64,000 bases of DNA from Geminicoccaceae bacterium (GCA_028285265.1 JANQPX010000037.1:1-64000); one strand, 5' to 3'; positions 6,689-15,993 are shown, counted from the stretch's first letter. Numbers and translations are program-made. The notes: generated by a model not told the origin, from the sequence alone.

Positions 6689-7984
6689 TTAGCCTCGCTG
6701 CGATGCTTTTAGAGCGCCTTTTAGATCATCGATGATGTCATCAGCGTCTTCTAATCCGACGGACAGCCTGATCATGTCTTCACCGACCCCTGCAGCGATC
6801 AAATGTTCTGCCTCGACTTGAAGGTGTGTCGTGGATGCGGGGTGAATAACCAATGTCTTTGCGTCGCCGACGTTAGCCAGATGAGATGCGAGCTTGCAGC
6901 CTTCGATAAACCGACGCCCCGCATCCCGCCCGCCCTTTACACCGAACGAGACGATTGAGCCTTGGCCTCTGGGCATAAGTTCCTGCGCAAGCAAATGATC
7001 AGGATGCGACTCCAGCGACGGATGGATGACATAGGCGACTGCGTCGTTACCCCTCAGAAATTCAACGACAGTGGCCGTGTTCTCCACGTGACGTCTCATT
7101 CTCAGTGGCAGTGTTTCAACGCCTTGAAGCAAATAGAAGGCGTGCTGAGGGCTCATGCAGGCACCGAAATCTCGAAGCCCTTCAGTGCGTGCTCTCATGT
7201 GAAAGGCGCCTGGCCCGTAAGTATCGACATAGTCGAGACCGTCATAGCCTGCATAGGGTTCGGTCAGAGTAGGGAACTTTCCTGAAGCCTCCCAATCAAA
7301 GTGGCCGCCATCCACCAAGATGCCGCCTAAAGCGATGCCGTGACCGCCAAGCCATTTCGTTGCCGAATGCATGACGATGTCGGCGCCTTGCTTGATCGGA
7401 TTTGAGAGATAGGGCGAGGCAAACGTATTGTCGACGAGAAGCGGCAGACCGTGATCATGAGCGACGTTGGCGATCTCCGGAATATTCAGGACTTCTAGAC
7501 CTGGATTACCCAGGGTTTCAGCAAAGACTAGCCTCGTTTCGGGCCGAATAGCAGCGGCGAACTCCTTTGGATCCCGTGGATCGACGAAGTCGGTCTCGAT
7601 GCCGAAACGTGGTAATGTGAGCTTCAGAAGATTGACGCTTCCACCGTAGAGCGACTTTGAAGCGACGATGTGGTTGCCAGCGCCCATAAGCGTTGAGATC
7701 GCAAGATGAAGAGCTGCTTGTCCGCTCGCAGTTGCGATGGCGCCAACGCCACCTTCGAGAGCTGCCACTCGCTCTTCTAGGACCGCCACAGTTGGATTGG
7801 AAATACGCGAATAAATATGTCCAGCACGCTCGAGATTAAAGAGCGATGCTGCCTGATCGGAATCACGGAAGACATAAGATGTTGTTTGATAGATTGGTAC
7901 AGCCCGAGCGCCTGTCGTCGGGTCAGGTTGCTGCCCACCATGCAAGGCCAGGCTGTCAAACTTCAAAAATTTCGGGTCGACCAT
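6689..7984 (-). CDS. metY: O-acetylhomoserine sulfhydrylase (Cys/Met metabolism PLP enzyme)
   Basis: This PLP-dependent enzyme of the gamma-family joins sulfide (or methanethiol) to O-acetyl- or O-succinylhomoserine to give homocysteine. The 431 residues include the PLP phosphate-binding SGQAALHL stretch (87-94), the pyridine-ring aspartate in LLVDNTFASPY (Asp185) and the Schiff-base lysine in MHSATKWLGGHG (Lys210). The length and the inserts (FDWEASGKFPTLTEPYAGYDG) are typical of the MetY branch rather than of MetB or MetC. The ATG has AAAGGAG upstream. It is the first gene of a unit with an alpha/beta hydrolase. The 167-base leader was checked for a SAM riboswitch without a convincing hit. 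MetZ (succinylhomoserine) is the main alternative. Confidence 0.9.
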   Translation of the reverse strand: MVDPKFLKFDSLALHGGQQPDPTTGARAVPIYQTTSYVFRDSDQAASLFNLERAGHIYSRISNPTVAVLEERVAALEGGVGAIATASGQAALHLAISTLMGAGNHIVASKSLYGGSVNLLKLTLPRFGIETDFVDPRDPKEFAAAIRPETRLVFAETLGNPGLEVLNIPEIANVAHDHGLPLLVDNTFASPYLSNPIKQGADIVMHSATKWLGGHGIALGGILVDGGHFDWEASGKFPTLTEPYAGYDGLDYVDTYGPGAFHMRARTEGLRDFGACMSPQHAFYLLQGVETLPLRMRRHVENTATVVEFLRGNDAVAYVIHPSLESHPDHLLAQELMPRGQGSIVSFGVKGGRDAGRRFIEGCKLASHLANVGDAKTLVIHPASTTHLQVEAEHLIAAGVGEDMIRLSVGLEDADDIIDDLKGALKASQRG

Positions 7985-8151
7985 CGGCGGCTCTCCTTTA
8001 ACCCGTCATGTCAGCAATGTCGTCCTAGGTCATTGGGGAGGGTGTGCACAAGGGGGAAGGGCGCATGATCACCTAAGAGCAATGCCGATTAACGCGAAGT
8101 TAACCAAGCTTTGCTTGACTGTCCCGATCGAAACTTTCGAGGGACAAGGGC

Positions 8152-8994
8152 TTGCCATCAACTCCGACGGCTGACAGCGTCGCCGAAGATGCGAGATGTT
8201 TGCTGGCCGCGCTCGTCGCTCGACCGATTATCGATGACCAACATGTCCAGCGACTTCGTATTTTCGCCTATCGGTGTGGCAAGATCGATCGACGATTTGC
8301 TGCACAACTATTCCTTGCGAATCGGGAAGCGAGTCTGCAATCGCAAGACTGGACGGAGCTTTATCTTGAGCTTCTCACCGGCTTCTTTCTTGAAGACCAG
8401 GAGGGCCAAGACTGTTTGTCGAGGGAAAAAGAGGCGCTTATTCTCTCCTGGTTGGGCGCTGAACCATCATCGATCAGGTCTTTGGCTGAGCGTCGGCTCG
8501 CTCTGCGGGTTCTTCTAAGAGCATCCCGGGGAGCCCCACTTCTTGAACAGCGCATCTACATGGCGGTCATGGAAAATCTGCTACATCAGCGGGAGCGTTG
8601 GCTTTGGAATGGCGCACGTCGTCCCGGTGAAATCGATGCGATGGATATATGGCTTATCAGGAACTTGATCGACCGTAGGTCAGCAGGTGGCGTGTTCAAG
8701 ATTAGCTGTGCGACGATTACGTTCCTCTTAGCGATTGAGCAGCATGCGTCTCGGTTCGCTGATCCAATCAGCTGGCAACAACTTTTCGTCAAGAGCCTTC
8801 TAAGGCATCTCGATCCTGTTCGATGGAACCAAGTAGATGTTACGAAAGGCGCCGGCCTCGCTGCATCCCTGGCGCTGTTGCTCGATCCTGAAACTCATAG
8901 AACGTTTGGCACCGTTATGGGCATTTCAAGTGACGAGGCCACCAGAGAGCGACTCATCCAGAAAATTCTCTCTAGCGCGTCCTCATGGCGATGA
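8152..8994 (+). CDS. Hypothetical protein, all-helical, 280 residues
   Basis: I do not recognise this protein. It is 280 residues, rich in Leu, Arg and Ala, probably all-alpha, with no signal peptide and no clear membrane helix. The start is TTG 8152 with CAAGGG five bases before it; the codon usage is like the neighbours. The hydrophobic stretch around FKISCATITFLLAIEQH could be a buried helix. It lies divergent from metY and upstream of minCDE, from which it is separated by more than 400 bases, so no operon link is implied. Confidence 0.6.
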   Translation: MPSTPTADSVAEDARCLLAALVARPIIDDQHVQRLRIFAYRCGKIDRRFAAQLFLANREASLQSQDWTELYLELLTGFFLEDQEGQDCLSREKEALILSWLGAEPSSIRSLAERRLALRVLLRASRGAPLLEQRIYMAVMENLLHQRERWLWNGARRPGEIDAMDIWLIRNLIDRRSAGGVFKISCATITFLLAIEQHASRFADPISWQQLFVKSLLRHLDPVRWNQVDVTKGAGLAASLALLLDPETHRTFGTVMGISSDEATRERLIQKILSSASSWR

Positions 8995-9453
8995 CGGCGG
9001 TTCAGGACTTCAAAAAAGTTTGAGATTTCCTCAGCGCCAATGCTGTTTTCGGGCGAACACGCATATCCTCAAGAAATCCTTCAACGAAAGGAACAAAGAG
9101 GGTACGACGTTGTAATCAAGCAAAATCCTGAAGATAGCGATTGGAGCCAAAAGATAATCCAGTAATAAAGAAAAAGAAGAAACTAAATCGTGATGAAATT
9201 CCTCTGTTTTTACTCCAGGTTGTGATCACCTCACCAGCTGCTGCTGTGCAACAACAAATTGGGGTCATCCTTCATCCTTCCTACTACATGTAGTCGCTTA
9301 AAGCACATCTAAAAATTGTCTTGATCGAATCCTGTGGATAACTTTTTTGTTCAACAGAGGCGAACAACTCATTGACCTCCGACGATTATTGAGAGATGTT
9401 GCAACAATCTTTGGGTCCTAAATTCGAACCACAGGTTGCTGTCTGGAGTCGAT
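8995..9453. other. AT-rich leader upstream of minC
   Basis: No gene is supported in these 459 bases. The middle (9140-9200) is A-rich on the plus strand. A perfect DnaA-box consensus (TTATCCACA on the minus strand) lies at 9334-9342, followed by a T7 tract. It is a single box, so an origin is not indicated. A TTGACC at about 9371 could be a -35 box for minC, with a poor -10. Confidence 0.35.
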
Positions 9454-10278
9454 GTGGCTGAAGCGATGGCAGAACCGGTTAAAAGTCAATCGGTAGACTT
9501 TGCGAGCCAAGGCGAATTCTTTCAAATTCGCGGCCAGCTTTACACGCTTGTCACATTGCGTGTGGTCGAGCCTGATGACCACCAATTCTTCATGGGACTT
9601 CACAAAGAGATTGGTCGTTCCCCTGACTTCTACAAAAATGCGCCCATTGTGATCGACGTTGGCCCAATCGCTGAGCGGAAACCGACCAATCTGGCCGAGT
9701 TTGCACGGCGGTTGAGGCAATTGCAGCTGGTCCCTGTCGGCATTCAAAATGGTAGCGACGAATGGAACCGAGTTGCGATCAATGCAGGGTTAGGGCTTTT
9801 TCCCGCTGGCAAGGCAGCCTCAGGACACAAGCCAACGGCAAACGGTGAGCGTCCAGCAGTTGCTGAAGCACGGAAGCCGGAACCGGCTGCCGCGCCCGCC
9901 ACTCAAACTGTGCCGTCCGCTTCAGCGGAGCGAGCGATAGCGCACCCAGCCCCGGCCAAAATCGTGTCTGAGCCGGTTCGTGCCGGACAGCAAATCTATG
10001 CAAAGAATGCTGATTTGGTTGTGCTCGCTCAGGTCCAGCCGGGTGCGGAGCTTATGGCCGATGGCAATATCCACATCTATGCCAGCCTCCGCGGGCGTGC
10101 CCATGCCGGCATTGGAGGTAACACGGCTGCACGTATTTTCTGCAAGAGCATGGAGGCCCAACTTGTCTCGATTGCGGGCCTCTATCTGGTGAATGATGAA
10201 ATCGAGAAAGAGTTTTTGGGGCATCCGGTACAGATTGGGTGCCAGAACGAGACGATCGTCATGGAGAAACTGCCCTAA
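9454..10278 (+). CDS. minC: Septum site-determining protein MinC
   Basis: MinC inhibits FtsZ polymerisation away from mid-cell. The 274 residues have the N-terminal FtsZ-facing domain (about 5-110, with the PIVIDV strand), a Pro/Ala-rich linker (about 120-170) and the C-terminal beta-helix domain that dimerises and binds MinD, with GQQIYAKNADLVV, GAELMADGNIHIYASLRGRAHAG and CKSMEAQLVSIAGLY, all diagnostic for the family. GTG 9454 has GGAG five bases upstream; TTG 9436 and ATG 9466 are alternatives. It heads the minCDE operon with minD 33 bases downstream. Confidence 0.95.
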   Translation: MAEAMAEPVKSQSVDFASQGEFFQIRGQLYTLVTLRVVEPDDHQFFMGLHKEIGRSPDFYKNAPIVIDVGPIAERKPTNLAEFARRLRQLQLVPVGIQNGSDEWNRVAINAGLGLFPAGKAASGHKPTANGERPAVAEARKPEPAAAPATQTVPSASAERAIAHPAPAKIVSEPVRAGQQIYAKNADLVVLAQVQPGAELMADGNIHIYASLRGRAHAGIGGNTAARIFCKSMEAQLVSIAGLYLVNDEIEKEFLGHPVQIGCQNETIVMEKLP

Positions 10279-10311
10279 CGATCGGTTTCCCAGCATTGGG
10301 AGGTGAAGAAC

Positions 10312-11139
10312 TTGGCAACAGTCATCGTAGTGACATCTGGCAAAGGTGGAGTCGGAAAGACGACTACCGCAGCGACCTTCGGCACCGGCCTCGCCCTTCA
10401 GGGCTTCAAAACAGCTGTTGTCGATTTTGATGTCGGCCTGCGTAATCTTGATCTGATTATGGGGTGCGAGCGTCGGGTCGTCTTTGACTTTATTGATGTG
10501 ATCAATGGCAATGCCCGCCTCAATCAAGCCTTGATCAAGGACAAGCGGGTTGACGGACTTTATGTTCTGCCGACCTCACAGACCCGAGACAAAGACGCCT
10601 TGGACCAGGCTGGAGTCGCCAAAGTCATCGGTGAGCTCAAGGGCGATTTTGACTACATCGTCTGTGACAGCCCAGCTGGCATTGAGCGTGGCGCCCAGTC
10701 CGCACTGTACTACGCCGACGAAGCGATCATCGTCACCAACCCCGAAGTGTCTTCGGTGCGCGACAGTGATCGAATGGTCGGCTTGCTTTCCAGCAAATCA
10801 AAACGTGCAGAAGAAGGGGAATCACCGATCAAGCAGCATTTGCTGATCACGCGTTATGACAATGATCGTGTCAAACGCGGCGAAATGCTGAAGGTCGATG
10901 ATGTTTTGGAGATGCTCGCCTTGCCCTTGCTTGGCGTTATTCCCGAATCAAAATCGGTTCTCCAAGCATCGAATACGGGCACACCGGTGATCCTTGATGA
11001 CCGTTCGCTCGCCGGCAATGCCTATCGCGATGCTGTCGCGCGGTTCATGGGTGAGCAGATCGAGTATCGATTTGCTTCTGAGAAAACAGGTTTGATGGCC
11101 AAGCTCGGCTTTGGTCGCCTATGGCGGCGAGACGCATGA
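10312..11139 (+). CDS. minD: Septum site-determining ATPase MinD
   Basis: MinD is the membrane-bound ATPase that carries MinC and is driven from the membrane by MinE. The 275 residues begin MATVIVVTSGKGGVGKTTT, the deviant Walker A motif with the signature Lys11 and Lys16. The ATP-binding DFDVGLRNLDL (Asp at about 39-41) and the switch DSPAGIERGA follow, and the C-terminal amphipathic helix (MAKLGFGRLWRR) anchors it to lipid. TTG 10312 is chosen because GGAGG lies eight bases before it and the N terminus then matches the family; an in-frame GTG 10303 overlaps that site. Confidence 0.97.
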   Translation: MATVIVVTSGKGGVGKTTTAATFGTGLALQGFKTAVVDFDVGLRNLDLIMGCERRVVFDFIDVINGNARLNQALIKDKRVDGLYVLPTSQTRDKDALDQAGVAKVIGELKGDFDYIVCDSPAGIERGAQSALYYADEAIIVTNPEVSSVRDSDRMVGLLSSKSKRAEEGESPIKQHLLITRYDNDRVKRGEMLKVDDVLEMLALPLLGVIPESKSVLQASNTGTPVILDDRSLAGNAYRDAVARFMGEQIEYRFASEKTGLMAKLGFGRLWRRDA

Positions 11140-11171
11140 GCCGCTGGGCGGAAGATTGGGTGAGAAAGAGC

Positions 11172-11489
11172 GTGGGTATCTTCAGCTTCTTCAGATCGTC
11201 ACCGCCACAACGCAGTGCTGACCAGGCGAAAGAGCGACTGCAAGTATTGTTGGCTCTTGAACGGAGTTCAAGCAATGCGCCGAGCTTCTTGCCACAGCTG
11301 CAGGATGACATCCTCAAGGTGATCGCAAAATACATTCAGATCGACAATGACAAGGTGTTGATCGAGGTTGAGCGAGGACCTGACGTGTCGATGCTTGATA
11401 TTAACATAGAGTTACCGGCAGCGATGGAGTCCAAGCGCCCAAAGCCTCCAGCGAGACGGCGTCTGGAAGGAGCCGCCGCCGCAACCTAG
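11172..11489 (+). CDS. minE: Cell division topological specificity factor MinE
   Basis: MinE forms the ring that stimulates MinD ATPase. With GTG 11172 the protein has 105 residues and begins MGIFSFFRSS, the short membrane-targeting start typical of MinE. The anti-MinCD helix AKERLQVLLALERSS comes next, then the dimer domain with PQLQDDILKVIAKYIQID and LDINIELP. The tail (KRPKPPARRR) is longer than in E. coli. An ATG at 11136 overlaps the minD stop in an ATGA arrangement and would add 12 residues not usual in the family, so it is less likely, although coupling is possible. Confidence 0.93.
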   Translation: MGIFSFFRSSPPQRSADQAKERLQVLLALERSSSNAPSFLPQLQDDILKVIAKYIQIDNDKVLIEVERGPDVSMLDINIELPAAMESKRPKPPARRRLEGAAAAT

Positions 11490-11699
11490 TTGCTTAGCGG
11501 TTGCATGACTTGGCGCCAAGATTCTGCGTTAAGTTTCTTGGTCCCTGACGACCGACCCCAACGGTACACGTGTGTATCGAACAGTTTGTCGTGACTTTTT
11601 TCCAGGACCCCTTGCCGGTTTGTAAAAACCGCCTACGATCATACGAATAAAGACTGTTTAAGCTAAGAACAAAGCCGCGTTTCAACAAAGGCCGGGACG

Positions 11700-12521
11700 T
11701 TGCAAGCGCAAAAACATCGGTTTCCTTGGTCCAAGCGGCGTGCGACCGACGCATATCTCAGCGATCTTATCCTCTTCTTTATGGGCGCAGGTCTGCTCAT
11801 CTGGCTCATCTATCTCGGTGCCACCAGTATGGGCTACAATTGGCAGTGGTACCGGGTGCCGCGCTATGTCTACCGTGTCATCGACGGCGAACTCATTCTG
11901 GGCCCTTTGACGAAAGGTCTCCTGGTTACCCTGCAGATCACATTCTGGAGTGCGCTCTTGGCGCTAGCCGTCGGATGTTTGACGGCTGTCCTCAGATTGT
12001 CCCGCTCTGTTGCCGGTTCGGGAATAGCCACAGTCTATCTGGAGCTTGTGCGTAACACACCGCTTCTCGTCCAGATGTTCCTTTTCTATTTTGTGCTGTC
12101 GCCAATCTTCGACATCGAACGATTCTGGACCGGCGTAATCTGTCTCGCTTTTTTCGAAGCGGCTTTTATTAGCGAAATCGTCCGAAGCGGTATTCTTTCC
12201 GTGGCTCGCGGTCAATGGGAGGCTGCTTCGGCGCTGGGGCTAGATGAGCGTGATGTTTATGCCCGTGTCGTGATGCCACAAGCTCTACCACTTATGCTGC
12301 CGCCATTGACGAACGCCATCGTCAATTTGATCAAGAATTCGGCGATCGTCAGCACGATTGCGATCTTCGATCTGACCACCGAAGGTCGAAATGTCATCGC
12401 GGACACCTTCATGAGCTTCGAAATTTGGTTCACGGTGGCGGCGATCTATCTGCTTTTGACAATCAGCTTGTCGGCTGTGGTCGGCATTCTAGAGCGGAGG
12501 TCGGCAACGACAAAGTTATGA
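11700..12521 (+). CDS. Polar amino acid ABC transporter permease (first)
   Basis: The 273-residue inner-membrane protein belongs to the HisM/GlnP type of permeases. It has a leading membrane helix (about 24-43), a gap, and then the ABC membrane domain with TKGLLVTLQITFWSALLALAVG, the conserved YLELVRNTPLLVQMF, and the EAA loop EAASALGLDERDVYARVVMPQAL that contacts an ATPase. It starts at TTG 11700 with GGGA before it. It is followed by a binding protein and a second permease. No ATPase gene lies in the cluster. Confidence 0.88.
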   Translation: MQAQKHRFPWSKRRATDAYLSDLILFFMGAGLLIWLIYLGATSMGYNWQWYRVPRYVYRVIDGELILGPLTKGLLVTLQITFWSALLALAVGCLTAVLRLSRSVAGSGIATVYLELVRNTPLLVQMFLFYFVLSPIFDIERFWTGVICLAFFEAAFISEIVRSGILSVARGQWEAASALGLDERDVYARVVMPQALPLMLPPLTNAIVNLIKNSAIVSTIAIFDLTTEGRNVIADTFMSFEIWFTVAAIYLLLTISLSAVVGILERRSATTKL

Positions 12522-12576
12522 CCTCCAGCCGCACAGACGCGTTTTGTGCTCGATGATGAACCTGAGGGAGGATGAG

Positions 12577-13413
12577 ATGAACAGACGGATATTGATGGGT
12601 GCATTTGCCGGAATCGCGCTCGCTGGCATGACGGCGACAGCAGCCGTTGCTCAGGAGGCACAACAGGCGCTGTCGTCCGAGAGCGTCATCGAGACGATCA
12701 AGCAGAATGGCGTCCTTCGTGTTGGGATGTCGACTTTTGTCCCTTGGGCGATGCGAAATAAGGAAGGAGAGCTAATCGGCTTTGAGATAGATGTAGCGAC
12801 CCAGCTTGCCGAGGACATGGGTGTCGAAGTCGAGTTCGTTCCAACGGCATGGGATGGCATTATCCCGGCCCTGTTGGCCGGCAAATTCGATGTCATCATC
12901 GGCGGTATGACAATCACCCCAGAGCGTAATTTGACCGTAAACTTCACGGCCCCTTACGCACACTCCTCTCTTGGCGTCATGGCGAACAAAGAGCTGGCCG
13001 AGGGGCTTAATTGGCCGGATGACTTCGATAGCTCCGATGTCACTTTCGTTTGTCGACGAGGTGCTACCCCTTGTTCCTACATTGAGGCCAAGTTTCCCAA
13101 GGCGACTCTTCGTCAGTTCGATGATCAATCACAGACGACTCAGGAGGTTATGAACGGCAATGCCCATGTTCTCATGGGATCGCAGCCACTTCCGAATTTC
13201 ATGATCTACGACAATCCTGAGGTGCTGTTTGCACCGACCGATGAAGGCATTGATCCGGGCAACGAAGCGTTCGCTGTTCGCAAGGGTGACCCCGATGCTC
13301 TCAACTATTTCTCCAACTGGATCTTGCTCAAAAAATCCAGTGGTTGGCTCCAAGAGCGGCACGACTTTTGGTTCGGCGGTCGTCCTTGGGCAGATCAAGT
13401 CGCCGAGAATTGA
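12577..13413 (+). CDS. Polar amino acid ABC transporter substrate-binding protein
   Basis: The 278-residue protein has a Sec signal peptide (MNRRILMGAFAGIALAGMTA, cleavage near AVA-QEA) and the SBP_bac_3 fold: GVLRVGMSTFVPWAMRNKEGELIGFEID, AWDGIIPALLAGKFDVIIGGMTITPERNLTVNFTAPY, then the second lobe. It captures a small amino acid or similar compound in the periplasm; Asp and Arg residues of the MTITPER loop bind the alpha-amino-acid group. Cys residues at CRRGATPCSY may form a disulfide. ATG 12577 is preceded by GGGAGGATGAG. It sits between the two permease genes of the same system. The exact substrate cannot be read. Confidence 0.88.
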   Translation: MNRRILMGAFAGIALAGMTATAAVAQEAQQALSSESVIETIKQNGVLRVGMSTFVPWAMRNKEGELIGFEIDVATQLAEDMGVEVEFVPTAWDGIIPALLAGKFDVIIGGMTITPERNLTVNFTAPYAHSSLGVMANKELAEGLNWPDDFDSSDVTFVCRRGATPCSYIEAKFPKATLRQFDDQSQTTQEVMNGNAHVLMGSQPLPNFMIYDNPEVLFAPTDEGIDPGNEAFAVRKGDPDALNYFSNWILLKKSSGWLQERHDFWFGGRPWADQVAEN

Positions 13414-13499
13414 GAACCTCGAAATGACACGATCCAGGAGAAAACCCAAAGTCGATCGATCACATCGTAGGAGAATAGGCCTGCGGACAAGGCTACGCT

Positions 13500-14393
13500 T
13501 TGTACCCTGATCCCAATGCGCCAAGGCGAACAGGTTGGTTTGATGTTGTCATTATAGCCTTGGCCTTGGCCTTTGTTGTCTATGTCTACGGCCGGGTCAG
13601 TGACGTTCTGGTCTATAAATGGGACTGGTCGTTTCTGCCCGGCTTTTTTCTGAGATTTGATGAGGAGAATAACAGCTGGCAGGTCAATATCCTTCTCAAA
13701 GGGTTCTTTGCGACCATACGCCTTTCGATCTTGGCGATGGTGGTCGCCTCGATCGTCGGGTTGATCCTTGGCGTCATGCGGACGTCGCACCGGCTCCTAC
13801 CACGGATGGTTGCATCAGCGTATGTCGGCCTAATCAGAAACATCCCGCCACTAGTCTTCATCTTTGTTTTTTACTTTTTTATCTCGAGTCAGCTCATGCC
13901 GCTGTTAGGCATCGATCGCTGGGCGCGCAGCCTGGATGGTGACCCTGGGTGGCTTTTCGAGTTCCTCCTTGGTGAGCCAAAGCTTTTGGAAAACATGATA
14001 TCTGGTGTTCTTTGCCTTGCCATGTTCGAGGCGGCTTATATCACCGAGATTGTGCGCGCTGGCATTCAAGCGATTCCGAGTGGTCAGACTGAGGCGGGGC
14101 AGAGCCTGGGGCTTTCGCGCTACCATGTGTTTCGCGACATCATCTTACCTCAGGCGTTGCAAAAAGTGACACCACCCCTTGCTAATCAGTTTATTATGCT
14201 CGTGAAGAACTCGGCGATCGTTGCTCTCATATCGGTGCAGGAGCTTACCTTTCTCGGTACCGAAATCGCGGTGTCAACCAGAAAGCCATTTGAGACATGG
14301 ATAACGATTGCAGCAATGTACTTCGTTCTTTGTTATGGCCTGGCGTTACTCTTTGGCTGGATTGAACGTCGAAGCCGGCGAGCGGAGCGCTAG
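13500..14393 (+). CDS. Polar amino acid ABC transporter permease (second)
   Basis: The 297 residues form the partner permease: membrane helix at 15-36, then a periplasmic segment, and the ABC permease core with LLKGFFATIRLSILAMVVAS, YVGLIRNIPPLVFIF and the EAA loop GQTEAGQSLGLSRYHVFRDIILPQAL. It pairs with the first permease (11700-12521) to make a heterodimer in the inner membrane. TTG 13500 is the first usable start; the ribosome binding site (AAGG) is modest. It ends 7 bases before an EamA transporter gene. Confidence 0.87.
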   Translation: MYPDPNAPRRTGWFDVVIIALALAFVVYVYGRVSDVLVYKWDWSFLPGFFLRFDEENNSWQVNILLKGFFATIRLSILAMVVASIVGLILGVMRTSHRLLPRMVASAYVGLIRNIPPLVFIFVFYFFISSQLMPLLGIDRWARSLDGDPGWLFEFLLGEPKLLENMISGVLCLAMFEAAYITEIVRAGIQAIPSGQTEAGQSLGLSRYHVFRDIILPQALQKVTPPLANQFIMLVKNSAIVALISVQELTFLGTEIAVSTRKPFETWITIAAMYFVLCYGLALLFGWIERRSRRAER

Positions 14394-14400
14394 GTAATCC

Positions 14401-15282
14401 TTGGCTCTTTCGTTTGATACGGCACCAGATTCGTCTGCGGGTGTTCGCTATGCCATCATCGCTTCCATTGGAACGGCTTGCATCCATGCGACGATGCGTT
14501 GGGTCGATCTTGAGCCATTTCTGATCGCCTTTTGGCGGAACATGCTCTGCCTCGTCCTTGTCCTGCCCTTGGTTACACTCAGGGGGGCTTGGCATATCGG
14601 ACCTGGAGCTTTGCCCTGGCATGCCCTTCGAGGCATCGCGAACACTGCTGCCATGGTATTCCTGATCATGGGCTTGGATCGCCTGCCATTCGCAGAAGCA
14701 ACAGCCCTGACGTTTGCCACACCGGCGTTTGTACTTGTGGGTAGTGCCATTTTCCTGCGAGAGCATGCGAGTTTGGCACGATGGCTTGCTGCTGGGCTTG
14801 GGCTCGCAGGCGTGCTGATCATCGCGCCGCCGGGTGCAGGCTGGCTTGGTTCCGGGGGTATGCTCATCGTCTTGTCCGCTGCACTCTTTGCTGCAGCTTT
14901 CATCATTGGCAAGACACAGACCTTATTCGCAAGCGATCTTTCAATTCTCTTCTACCTCTATCTGATCCTGACTATTTTCTGCACACCGCTAGCGGCCAGC
15001 GTTTGGTCATGGCCTGATGCGACGGCGTTTGCGGCACTCGGTCTGATCGCAATTCTCTCGATCCTTGCCCACTATGCAGGCATTGTCGCTCTGCGTCGCG
15101 CTGATGCCTCGTTGGTTGGCCTCTTCGACTATCTCCGCCTCCTTTGGGCCGCGATGATTGGACTGACGATCTTTGGCGAAACGCCAGATCTCGCAACGAT
15201 GATCGGCAGTACGTTGATTGTGTCGGCTGCTCTCTTGCCGATAGCTCTCGATCGCCAAAAGTGGATGGGCCGCATTGGCTGA
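14401..15282 (+). CDS. EamA/DMT-family transporter
   Basis: This 293-residue protein has about ten membrane helices in two EamA repeats (about 20-150 and 160-285), as in RhaT/RarD-type drug/metabolite transporters. The conserved repeat-end motifs FLREHASLARWLAAGLGLAGVLII and the second-repeat equivalent TIFGETPDLATMIGSTLIVSA are visible. Such transporters export or exchange amino acids, nucleosides or other metabolites. It lies 7 bases after the second permease of the amino acid importer, so it may be part of the same transcript. The TTG start has only a weak ribosome binding site. Confidence 0.85.
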   Translation: MALSFDTAPDSSAGVRYAIIASIGTACIHATMRWVDLEPFLIAFWRNMLCLVLVLPLVTLRGAWHIGPGALPWHALRGIANTAAMVFLIMGLDRLPFAEATALTFATPAFVLVGSAIFLREHASLARWLAAGLGLAGVLIIAPPGAGWLGSGGMLIVLSAALFAAAFIIGKTQTLFASDLSILFYLYLILTIFCTPLAASVWSWPDATAFAALGLIAILSILAHYAGIVALRRADASLVGLFDYLRLLWAAMIGLTIFGETPDLATMIGSTLIVSAALLPIALDRQKWMGRIG

Positions 15283-15375
15283 TTGAAGGTCGCGGATGCT
15301 GGCATCACCACCTTGCCGACCCCATCACTTAGTGCTTGGTTCCTACGGCCTTAAATCGCTTATCGGAGACATGTG

Positions 15376-15993
15376 ATGCCTTCGTCATTAACACTTTATA
15401 CAAACCCGATGTCTCGGGGACGAATTGCGCGCTGGATGCTGGAAGAAACAGGGGCAGCGTATGATGTTTCTTACTTAAGCTACGGCCCTGAGATGAAGTC
15501 GAGAAACTATGTCGCGATTAATCCCATGGGTAAGGTGCCTGCGATTGTCCACGGCGATGTTGTCGTGACAGAATGCTCTGCCATCTGCGCATATCTCGCT
15601 GATGTATTTCCAAACGCTAACCTCGCGCCTCCGCTCACTGAGCGGGCCTCCTACTACCGTTGGCTCTTCTTCTGCGCCGGGCCGATGGAGTCGGCGGCGG
15701 TCAACAAGTCTCTTGGCATCAGCCCCGCTGCTGATAAGGAGGGTATGATTGGCTATGGTAATTACGATTTGGCATTGGATGCTTTGGAGAAGATGCTCCC
15801 ACCGTCTGGTTTCTTATGTGGTCAACAATTTACGGCAGCCGATGTTTACGTTGGCGCTAATGTCGGTTGGGGCTTGGAATTCGGGACGATCGAAAAGCGC
15901 TCGATCTTCGAAGACTATGCTGAGCGAGCACGTGACCGTGACGCCTATCGTCGGGCGATGGCCGCAGATGACGAGGCGATGCCAAAAGATTAG
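15376..15993 (+). CDS. Glutathione S-transferase family protein
   Basis: The 205-residue protein has the thioredoxin-like N-terminal domain (residues 1-78; LTLYTNPMSRGRIARWMLEE, then NPMGKVPAIV with the cis-proline, and TECSAICAYL) and an all-helical C-terminal domain with the FTAADVYVGAN motif. It would conjugate or reduce small electrophiles with glutathione in the cytosol; the catalytic residue near the N terminus is probably the Ser of NPMSRGR. ATG 15376 follows GGAGACATGTG. It is convergent with the one-carbon operon. Confidence 0.85.
   Translation: MPSSLTLYTNPMSRGRIARWMLEETGAAYDVSYLSYGPEMKSRNYVAINPMGKVPAIVHGDVVVTECSAICAYLADVFPNANLAPPLTERASYYRWLFFCAGPMESAAVNKSLGISPAADKEGMIGYGNYDLALDALEKMLPPSGFLCGQQFTAADVYVGANVGWGLEFGTIEKRSIFEDYAERARDRDAYRRAMAADDEAMPKD

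Noticed and set aside
7985..8151. SAM riboswitch upstream of metY
   Set aside because: The leader has a GGGTTAAAGGAG stretch loosely like the end of SAM-II, but I could not find the needed stem and pseudoknot elements.
8995..9453. Chromosome origin
   Set aside because: Only one DnaA box and no typical origin neighbours are visible.
9922..10527. 201-codon minus-strand ORF opposite minC and minD
   Set aside because: It is a shadow of highly conserved genes on the other strand.
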